This document shows, piece by piece, positions 58,332 through 64,000 of a stretch of 64,000 bases of DNA; within the stretch, counting starts at the first letter, position 1, and every line of letters begins with the position of its first letter. The DNA lies in NCBI GenBank assembly GCA_038135065.1, contig JAYPWI010000021.1:1-64000 (forward strand), read 5' to 3'. The position numbers were made by a program, and so were the translations under genes. The notes under the pieces were generated by a model. The model was not told the DNA's origin, did no database searches, and was given only the letters and a program-made list of their open reading frames with translations. The stretch is from JAYPWI01 sp038135065 (lineage in GTDB: Bacteria; Actinomycetota; Acidimicrobiia; Acidimicrobiales; Poriferisodalaceae).

Positions 58332-59230
58332 AGGAGGGAGACCAGCAAGTCGCGGGTTGCTCCCCGCTGCTCGCGGCTGCCGAATTCGGACGCGGCGAAG
58401 GTGGTCACCCCGGCGTCGGCCAGGGCGGTGATCCGGGTACCGACCTCGTCGGGGCTGCCGATGATGGCGATGTCGCCCGGTCCGTCGTACCCCTCACGGT
58501 CGAGCATGGCCCGGTAGGAGGGAAGGGTGCCGTACATGGCGAAGGAGCGGGCGGCCCGCTCCCGGGCCTCGGTGTTGGCGGCATCGGATCCGTCGGTGAC
58601 GCAGATGGGGAAGCCGGCCACCACCTCGGGTTCGGGCCGTCCCGCCTCGGCGGCCGCTTCCCGCAGGACGGGAGCCGAGTGTTCGGCGATGGTGGTCGGT
58701 CCGGTCATCCACAGGATCGTGCCATCGGCCAGGCGTCCGGTGACCTTCAGCAACTGTGGTCCCAGGGCCGACATCATCACCCTGGGGGCCGGCCCGTCGA
58801 CCGAGATGTCGGCTCGGGCGGTGAGGGTCTCCCCGACGAAACGGACGCTCTTGTCATGCACGAGGGGCATGAGGATCTCGAGGTATTCCCGCAGGTGGCG
58901 GATCGGCTTGTCGAAGCTGATGTTCCACGACCCCTCGACCACGGGCTTGTGGGAGGGGCCGATCCCCAGGATCAGGCGCCCGCCGATGGCTGCGTTCACG
59001 GTGAGGGCCTGCTGGGCCAGCATCTGGGGATGGCGGGGGTAGGTGGGTACCACCGCGGTGGCAAAGGTGATGTCGGGCACCTGGCTGCCGGCCAGGGCGA
59101 TCGCGGTGAGGGTGTCGAGCCCGAAGGTCTGGGGAATCCAGAGGCTGTCGAAGCCCTGCTCGGCCGCCGTGCGGGCCATGTCGGTGAGGCCGTCAGAGGT
59201 TTCGACGAATGAGAACAGTCCGATCTTCAT
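58328..59230 (-). CDS. LLM-class F420-dependent oxidoreductase
   Basis: Barrel protein of 300 residues: MKIGLFSFVETSDGLTDMAR, FDSLWIPQTFGLDTLTAIAL (about 27-46), TAVVPTYPRHPQMLAQQALT, GRLILGIGPSHKPVVEGSWN and SPDEVGTRITALADAGVTTF. It resembles the F420-dependent TIGR03564 type of actinobacteria. It is the first gene of the operon with the aromatic amino acid decarboxylase, an odd pairing that suggests a shared aromatic amine pathway. The ATG at 59230 has AAGGA upstream; the longer frame is not needed. Confidence 0.86.
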   Translation of the reverse strand: MKIGLFSFVETSDGLTDMARTAAEQGFDSLWIPQTFGLDTLTAIALAGSQVPDITFATAVVPTYPRHPQMLAQQALTVNAAIGGRLILGIGPSHKPVVEGSWNISFDKPIRHLREYLEILMPLVHDKSVRFVGETLTARADISVDGPAPRVMMSALGPQLLKVTGRLADGTILWMTGPTTIAEHSAPVLREAAAEAGRPEPEVVAGFPICVTDGSDAANTEARERAARSFAMYGTLPSYRAMLDREGYDGPGDIAIIGSPDEVGTRITALADAGVTTFAASEFGSREQRGATRDLLVSLL

Positions 59231-59324
59231 GTGGTGATCCTTGCCGATTTCCGCAGGTGATGCCGACACCGCCGCTCGGCGCAGACCACACTGGTCGAAC
59301 ACGGGGCCACGGGGAGGCGACGAC

Positions 59325-60113
59325 ATGTCCGACAGCGCACCATCGGTGATCTACGAGATCAGGGACCGGATCGCCTACGTCACGATCAACCGACCACACG
59401 CCTACAACGCCTGCGACTTCCCCACCTACGAACGTCTCGCCGAGGTCTGGGCCGACTTCGCCCACAACGATGACGCCTGGGTGGCCATCCTCACCGGGGC
59501 CGGGGACAAGGCGTTCTGCGCGGGCAGCGACATCAAGCAGAACTTCGCCGCAGCCCCCGAACCGGCCGACGCCTTCGCAGCGGCCGGGCGCGGCGATCTC
59601 ATGCGGGGTCTCGAGATCTTCAAGCCGATCATCGCTGCGGTCAACGGCCACTGCAATGGCGGCGGGCTCGAGCAGGCGCTGGCCTGTGACATCCGCATCG
59701 CGTCACCCAACGCCCAGTTCGGTCTCGGCGAGGTGCTCCTGGGCTTGTTGCCCGGCGGGGGAGGAACCCAGCGCCTGCCCAGGGCCATTCCCCTCGGGCA
59801 CGCCCTGTGGATGCTGTACAGCGGGGAACGCATCGATGCAGCCGAAGCGCACCGCCTCGGACTTGTCAACGAGGTCGTCCCGCAGGAGCGACTGATGGAG
59901 CGGGCCGAGGAGATGGCCCGCACCCTGCTCAAAGCGGGGCCCCTGGCAGTCCGTGCCATCAAGCAGGCGGCGACCGAAGGGCTGAGCATGCCCCTCGAAG
60001 CCGGGTTGCGCCTCGAATCACAGCTGTTCCGGCTGCTGGCCTCCACCGAGGACAGCGTGGAGGGAACGCGGGCGTTCGCAGAGAAGCGGGCGCCAGTCTG
60101 GACGGGTCGCTGA
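59325..60113 (+). CDS. Enoyl-CoA hydratase
   Basis: Crotonase of 262 residues with both catalytic glutamates in place: GHCNGGGLEQALACD and FGLGEVLLGLLPGGGGTQRL. The oxyanion segment is KAFCAGSDIKQNF, and the C-terminus ends FAEKRAPVWTGR. Of the six crotonase genes here (besides boxC), this is the best match to a canonical enoyl-CoA hydratase. The ATG at 59325 has GGGGAGG 7 nt upstream. Monocistronic, divergent from the LLM-decarboxylase operon. Confidence 0.92.
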   Translation: MSDSAPSVIYEIRDRIAYVTINRPHAYNACDFPTYERLAEVWADFAHNDDAWVAILTGAGDKAFCAGSDIKQNFAAAPEPADAFAAAGRGDLMRGLEIFKPIIAAVNGHCNGGGLEQALACDIRIASPNAQFGLGEVLLGLLPGGGGTQRLPRAIPLGHALWMLYSGERIDAAEAHRLGLVNEVVPQERLMERAEEMARTLLKAGPLAVRAIKQAATEGLSMPLEAGLRLESQLFRLLASTEDSVEGTRAFAEKRAPVWTGR

Positions 60114-60130
60114 GCCCAGGCAGCTGGGGG

Positions 60131-61084
60131 TCAGCCCTCGGCCAGGATCTCGGCGATCCGTTCGGCCGAGGCCCGAACCTCCACCCCGGCCCGTTCCTCC
60201 TGCAACAGCATGGCCGAACGTGAGTCACGGCCCGCCCAGCCCCGGTTGAGGGCCTCGGTCATCTCGTCGAGGGTGAGGGCGGCCAGGCGCATGGGAACAC
60301 CATGTTGACGGGCCAACTCACAGGCCAGGCTGACGTCTTTGTGGGCTAGGGCCAGGGCGAAGTCGGGCGGGTCGAATCGGCCGGGCAGCAGGTTGCGGGA
60401 CAACCCGTCGTAGGTTCGGCGCCGGCCGTGGGCCCCGTAACGGATCGACTCCCACAACACGTCGGCGGGAACTCCTGCCTTGACCCCCATGGTCATCACT
60501 TCGGCCAGGGCGGTCTGGATGACGTACCCGCTGAGGTTGTGGACCAGCTTGGCGACCGAGCCCGCGCCGATGTCACCGACGTAGTGGGGCGCGTCACCGA
60601 AGGACTGCAGGAGCCCCAGCCAGGTGTCGAACCGTGCACGGTCACCACCCACCCAGATGGCCAACCGGCCCTTGCGTGCCCCATCGGGACCGCCGCTCAC
60701 CGGTGCGTCGAGCAGGTGGACTCCTCGGGGAGACAACTGTGCGTGGAGATCTCTTACAACGGTGGGGGAGTTGGTGCTGAGGTCGAACACGGTGAGGTCA
60801 GCCCGTGCTCCCTCGGCGACCCCGCCGGTGCCGAGCACGACATCACTGACCTGGGGCGGCCCGGGTAGGGACAACAGGACGACGTCGCAGGAAGCGGCCA
60901 CGGCGGCTGGGCTGTCGGCCCACGTCGCCCCCTTGGCCACGTGGGGCTCCCCAGCCTCAGGGCGGAGGTCGAACACGGTGAGGGGGTGTCCGGCGTCGAT
61001 GAGGTTCTCGGCCATGGCAGAGCCCATCGTTCCCAGGCCGATGAACCCGATGGAGGGCTTCGGGCGGTCGCTGTGGTCGGTCAC
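60131..61084 (-). CDS. NAD(P)-dependent dehydrogenase of the 3-hydroxyisobutyrate dehydrogenase family
   Basis: Beta-hydroxyacid dehydrogenase of 317 residues. The Rossmann start is GFIGLGTMGSAMAENLIDAG (about 13-32), then LSLPGPPQVSDVVLG, DAPVSGGPDGARKGRLAIWV (substrate loop) and GAGSVAKLVHNL with the catalytic Lys. It may oxidise 3-hydroxyisobutyrate, tartronate semialdehyde or a related acid. It is last of the operon acyl-CoA dehydrogenase, pterin dehydratase, CMD-like, dehydrogenase, which suggests valine-type or branched acyl catabolism without proving it. Confidence 0.87.
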   Translation of the reverse strand: MTDHSDRPKPSIGFIGLGTMGSAMAENLIDAGHPLTVFDLRPEAGEPHVAKGATWADSPAAVAASCDVVLLSLPGPPQVSDVVLGTGGVAEGARADLTVFDLSTNSPTVVRDLHAQLSPRGVHLLDAPVSGGPDGARKGRLAIWVGGDRARFDTWLGLLQSFGDAPHYVGDIGAGSVAKLVHNLSGYVIQTALAEVMTMGVKAGVPADVLWESIRYGAHGRRRTYDGLSRNLLPGRFDPPDFALALAHKDVSLACELARQHGVPMRLAALTLDEMTEALNRGWAGRDSRSAMLLQEERAGVEVRASAERIAEILAEG

Positions 61085-61087
61085 CGT

Positions 61088-61402
61088 TCAGTCCTGGGGC
61101 AGCACGTCGAGGGCGACCCGGCCGGCGTTCACTGCGTTGGGCCATCCGGCGTAAAAGGCCAGGTGGGTGATCAGCCCTTTGATCTCCTCGGGTGTCACCC
61201 CGTTGTCGAGGGCCCGTTGCATGTGCAGGGTGAGCTCCTCGGTCCGGTAGAGGGCGGTGAGGGCAGCCACTGTGATCAGGCTGCGGTCACGTTTGGACAA
61301 CTCCGGGCCCTCCCAGACGTCGCCGAAGAGCACTTCGTCGCGGAGCTGGCCGAGCTTGGGGATGAGTTCGTACACCGGGGATGGGCGGTTGCTGGTTGTC
61401 AT
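61088..61402 (-). CDS. Carboxymuconolactone decarboxylase-family protein
   Basis: Protein of 104 residues covering a single CMD domain: FGDVWEGPELSKRDRSLITV, LTALYRTEELTLHMQRALDN, GVTPEEIKGLITHLAFYAG and WPNAVNAGRVALDVL. It contains no cysteine, so it is not an AhpD-type peroxidase. It is closer to gamma-carboxymuconolactone decarboxylase, but such short members are often of unknown function. A TACGCT box lies 6 nt before the ATG, so it may be transcribed separately as well as with the operon. Confidence 0.87.
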   Translation of the reverse strand: MTTSNRPSPVYELIPKLGQLRDEVLFGDVWEGPELSKRDRSLITVAALTALYRTEELTLHMQRALDNGVTPEEIKGLITHLAFYAGWPNAVNAGRVALDVLPQD

Positions 61403-61408
61403 GCGCGG

Positions 61409-61414
61409 AGCGTA
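61409..61414 (-). promoter_or_regulatory. Leaderless-type -10 box for the CMD-like gene
   Basis: TACGCT, then CCGCGC (6 nt), then the ATG at 61402, within the 42-nt gap after the pterin dehydratase gene. Confidence 0.5.
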
Positions 61415-61444
61415 ACCGCACCCGGCTGGCCGAGGGGCCGTGAT

Positions 61445-61744
61445 CTACGAGGCCCGGCCGGCCAGGACGGACGCCCTCGACGCCCACGCCACGTCCAGGG
61501 CGGTGATCCCCCCGGCGTCGTGGGTGGTGAGCCGCACCTCGACTCGGTTGTAGACGTTGGACCACTCGGGGTGGTGATCGAGTTCTTCGGAGACATCAGC
61601 GCACGCCGTCATGAAGGCGAAGGCCTCGACGAAGTTGGCGAACGCGAAGTGGGCCACCAGGGCGTCACCCTCCCGCTGCCAGTCATCCAGGCTCGCTACC
61701 GCCTGTGTGATGTCGGCCTCGGGCAGCAGGCTGGGCCGACTCAT
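61445..61744 (-). CDS. 4a-hydroxytetrahydrobiopterin dehydratase (pterin-4a-carbinolamine dehydratase)
   Basis: Protein of 99 residues with the PCD signature ELDHHPEWSNVYNRVEVRLT plus the later TALD Asp, matching the E-x3-H-H-P pattern whose histidines bind the pterin. It dehydrates 4a-hydroxy-tetrahydropterin made by aromatic amino acid hydroxylases or acts on a molybdopterin-related pterin. No phenylalanine hydroxylase gene is in view. The ATG overlaps the acyl-CoA dehydrogenase stop by 4 nt. Confidence 0.9.
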   Translation of the reverse strand: MSRPSLLPEADITQAVASLDDWQREGDALVAHFAFANFVEAFAFMTACADVSEELDHHPEWSNVYNRVEVRLTTHDAGGITALDVAWASRASVLAGRAS

Positions 61745-63018
61745 GGCCGCGACCCGGTCGACAATTCGTTGAACGGTACGTCGCGGTCGACGGCGGGCTC
61801 CCGGGGCAGGCCCAACACCCGGTCCCCAATGATGTTCTTCTGGATCTCGTCGGTGCCACCGGCGATCCGGCCCGACAGGGTCGCGAGCGACGCCAGGGCC
61901 CAGCGGTCGCCGCCGCTGTCGGGATTCCAGGCCATCGAGGCGACACCCTGGATGCGCAGGGAGAGGTCGCGGTAAAGCTGGCCGATGTAAGAGCCGGCCA
62001 GCTTGCCCAGCGAACCGCCGGGTCCCGGGGTCTGGCCGGCCTGGAGTCGGGCCCTGGTCAGCATCGAGGTCAGGCTCTGGCAGACCTCTCGGCTGTAAAG
62101 GGTCATCAACTCTTGTCGGATGACGGGGTCGTGGTGTACCTCGCGCCGTCGAGCTGCCCGGATCAGCTGGTCGGCCCGTTCGTGCATCACCCCCGATGCC
62201 TGCCCTGTTCCGATGGCCACCCGCTCGTACATGAGCATGGCGGTGGCCAAGCGCCAGCCGTCGTTCTCGGGGGGGATCAGATGGTCGGCCGGGATCCGCA
62301 CGTCGGTGAAGAAGATCTCGTTGAAACGGCGGCCACCGTCGATCTGGTGGATGGGTCGGATCTCCACACCGGGGGCGTTCATGTCGACGATGAACATGGA
62401 GATGCCGGCGTGTTTGACCGCAGACGGGTTGGTCCGGGCGACGATGATGCCCCGGTCACACAGGTGGGCGAGGGTGGTCCACACCTTCTGTCCGTTGAGG
62501 ATCCACTCGTCGCCGTCTCGTACGGCGCGGGTGCCCAGGGAGGCCACGTCGGACCCGGCCCCGGGCTCGGAGAAGAGCTGGCACCAGACTTCCTCGGCTC
62601 GCAGCACCTTGGCCAGGTACAGCGACTTCTGATGGTCCGTGCCGTATTCGGCCAGCATCGGCATGCACATCCCGTGGCTGATGGCCAGCTGGCGAGTCAT
62701 CAGGGGCCGCCGAGCCACCTCTTCCCGCCACACCTTCTCGTAGTCGGGTCCGAGCCCAAGGCCGCCCCACGCCGGGTCCATGGTGATCCCGGCCAGCCCG
62801 GCCTCGGCGACGAGAGCCTGGAAGCGGCGGGCGATTCCCAGTCCGATCTCTCCTCGGGGATCCTCCGCATCGAGCCCCTCGCCGGTGGCGTGCTCGTCGA
62901 GGAAGGCCGCACACCGGTGTCGGAAGGCGGTCAGTTCGGGAGAGGCGCCCGAAGAGTCCGAAGTGGCTGAACTGTCGGGAGTCGCGTCGTGCGCCGAGCC
63001 GATCATGTCAATGATCAT
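61741..63018 (-). CDS. Acyl-CoA dehydrogenase
   Basis: FAD-dependent alpha,beta-dehydrogenase of acyl-CoA esters, about 425 residues. After a variable N-terminus of 25 residues, the helical domain runs to about 150. The beta domain has CQLFSEPGAGSDVASLGTRA and DEWILNGQKVWTTLAHLCDR, and the C-terminal bundle has GGSLGKLAGSY and AGGTDEIQKNIIGDRVLGLP. The style resembles actinobacterial FadE proteins acting on branched or ring-containing CoA esters. The start is ATG 63018 or 63006, neither with a clear ribosome binding site. First gene of a four-gene operon. Confidence 0.9.
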   Translation of the reverse strand: MIIDMIGSAHDATPDSSATSDSSGASPELTAFRHRCAAFLDEHATGEGLDAEDPRGEIGLGIARRFQALVAEAGLAGITMDPAWGGLGLGPDYEKVWREEVARRPLMTRQLAISHGMCMPMLAEYGTDHQKSLYLAKVLRAEEVWCQLFSEPGAGSDVASLGTRAVRDGDEWILNGQKVWTTLAHLCDRGIIVARTNPSAVKHAGISMFIVDMNAPGVEIRPIHQIDGGRRFNEIFFTDVRIPADHLIPPENDGWRLATAMLMYERVAIGTGQASGVMHERADQLIRAARRREVHHDPVIRQELMTLYSREVCQSLTSMLTRARLQAGQTPGPGGSLGKLAGSYIGQLYRDLSLRIQGVASMAWNPDSGGDRWALASLATLSGRIAGGTDEIQKNIIGDRVLGLPREPAVDRDVPFNELSTGSRP

Positions 63019-63060
63019 GCCAGCCGTGGCGCCCTTGGCGCCCCCGGACCACAACGCGGG

Positions 63061-63090
63061 AGGGCCCTGCGGTCGGAACCGCAGGGCCCT
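63061..63090. terminator. Strong hairpin terminator
   Basis: AGGGCCCTGCGGT and ACCGCAGGGCCCT form a perfect 13-bp stem around a CGGA loop. It lies about 50 nt after the stop of the ABC binding protein gene and 43 nt before the acyl-CoA dehydrogenase start, so it insulates two operons on the same strand. No U-tract follows, as is common for actinobacterial terminators. Confidence 0.75.
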
Positions 63091-63139
63091 CGATGCGCTT
63101 ACTGACGCACACGACCCGATGGGTCGGCGTCACCGACCG

Positions 63140-64000
63140 CTATTCGCAGGATGCGGTGTCGATGTTGTAGGCGCAGTTGTCCGACGCCCCGTTGACGTCC
63201 ACGATGTCCCCCACGACGTTCCATGACTGGTTCGCCGCATCGAACTGGGAGAAGTCGGAACCCTCGACGAGGAAGGCATCGTCGAGACCGTTCATCTCCA
63301 GCGTCAGTTCACCCAGGATCATCGGGTGATACAGGCGCAGATTGCGAGCGGCCAAGACAAGGTTGGTCTTGTTGAGGCCGCCAGGCAGATCGGCGGCGAT
63401 CCGGATGGTCTCCGTCCACGTGTAGGCCCAGGTGTGACCGTAGGTCAGCATCGACAGGGTCGGATCGACGCCGGCGTCGCTCGCTGCCTCCTTGACGAGC
63501 TGCATGTACGGCTCGTCGGCGTGGTTCGGGTCCGTGTGATCCTTGAGGCCGCCGCCCACGATCCACCACCCGTCGGCCGCCTCACCAGCGGGCGTCATAT
63601 AGGCGCTCACCCCCTTGCACACCGAGGCGGTGAATGCGGCGAGCAGGTTTTCCCGCAGCCCGCTGCTGTCCACTTCCTGAATGGTCAGGGTGCACCCGGT
63701 GGTAGCCCCGGTCATGGCGATGAACACATCCGGATCGAACGAGCCGATGGTTGTCACCTCGTTGGACACCGTTGGTGCCGCCGGATCGTGTCGGATCGGG
63801 TGGAAGTCGCTGATGACGTCGGGATTGGCGTCGGCGAAGGCAGCGAAGGCGTTCTCGTAGGCGAGACCGAAGTCGTTGTCCATCACGAGGGCCCCGACGC
63901 TCACCGGCAGGTCGTCGCTGAGGTTGTTCTTGATCCACGTACCCCAGAGCACGGCCTCGGTCGAGTACGACATCACGCCGCCCGTCGTCCACGGGTGGTT
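63140..64000 (-). CDS. ABC transporter substrate-binding protein, branched-chain amino acid type (C-terminal part, cut by window edge)
   Basis: Extracellular binding protein of a LivK-like ABC importer; 286 residues are visible and the N-terminus with its signal peptide is beyond the edge. Visible parts of the periplasmic-binding fold type I: VSVGALVMDNDFGLAYENAF, GSFDPDVFIAMTGATTGCTL, YGHTWAYTWTETIRIAADLP and a C-terminus rich in Asp/Asn ending NCAYNIDTASCE, where two Cys probably form a disulfide. The frame is open to 64000. In such organisms these proteins often bind aromatic or dicarboxylic compounds as well as amino acids. Terminated by the hairpin at 63061-63090. Confidence 0.88.
   Translation of the reverse strand, partial: NHPWTTGGVMSYSTEAVLWGTWIKNNLSDDLPVSVGALVMDNDFGLAYENAFAAFADANPDVISDFHPIRHDPAAPTVSNEVTTIGSFDPDVFIAMTGATTGCTLTIQEVDSSGLRENLLAAFTASVCKGVSAYMTPAGEAADGWWIVGGGLKDHTDPNHADEPYMQLVKEAASDAGVDPTLSMLTYGHTWAYTWTETIRIAADLPGGLNKTNLVLAARNLRLYHPMILGELTLEMNGLDDAFLVEGSDFSQFDAANQSWNVVGDIVDVNGASDNCAYNIDTASCE

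Noticed and set aside
1..64000. tRNA genes, rRNA, CRISPR arrays, insertion sequences, prophage or toxin-antitoxin modules
   Set aside because: I looked for clover-leaf ends, direct repeats, transposases and integrases on both strands and found none that could be supported by eye.

Overview
The window is one contig piece from a high-GC actinobacterium. A run of 10 N inside a poly-G/poly-C tract shows it comes from a draft or metagenome assembly. Several features point to the Actinobacteria: six luciferase-like (LLM) oxidoreductases of the kinds that use F420 or flavin, a mycothiol-nitroreductase-like DsbA protein, a tandem glycine riboswitch ahead of gcvT-gcvP, and actinobacterial-type acyl-CoA enzymes. 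An Acidimicrobiia-like organism is my best guess, by inference only. I see no rRNA, tRNA, CRISPR array, insertion sequence or prophage.

Layout. 1-7.3 kb (mostly minus): gcvP (cut by the left edge), gcvT and their riboswitch; a small ArsC-family gene with an in-frame UGA at the catalytic cysteine position, followed by a bSECIS-like hairpin (probable selenoprotein); an enoyl-CoA hydratase, serB, an HNH nuclease, a DUF3097 protein and an MFS exporter. 7.4-18.9 kb (plus): a tightly overlapped catabolic cluster with two N-carbamoyl amidohydrolases, an XdhD-like FeS/molybdenum hydroxylase, an SsnA-like amidohydrolase, an LLM reductase, a fused FAD/2Fe-2S subunit, a second molybdenum subunit and a crotonase. 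It looks like a pathway for an N-heterocycle. 18.9-26 kb: a four-gene redox/crotonase operon (minus), hydrolases, a DHA2 exporter and a NUDIX hydrolase. 26-31.6 kb: aerobic benzoyl-CoA (box) degradation, with boxB, boxC and a PaaX-like regulator opposite a benzoate-CoA ligase. 31.6-44 kb: a CDGSH protein, esterase, crotonases, methyltransferase, RecQ, a GGDEF/EAL protein, an amidohydrolase and an LLM enzyme. 44-46 kb: typA. 46-53 kb: two tandem-domain CaiB/BaiF CoA-transferases, each paired with an LLM enzyme, arranged back to back. 53-64 kb: hisC, a CapA-like protein, an aldehyde dehydrogenase, an aromatic amino acid decarboxylase with an LLM enzyme, a crotonase, a four-gene acyl-CoA dehydrogenase operon, a strong hairpin terminator, and the C-terminal part of a branched-chain amino acid-type ABC binding protein cut by the right edge.

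Together the genes describe an aerobic heterotroph that takes apart aromatic and heterocyclic compounds through CoA thioesters and molybdenum hydroxylases. A recurring TANNNT box 6-8 nt before start codons suggests that many of its mRNAs are leaderless.
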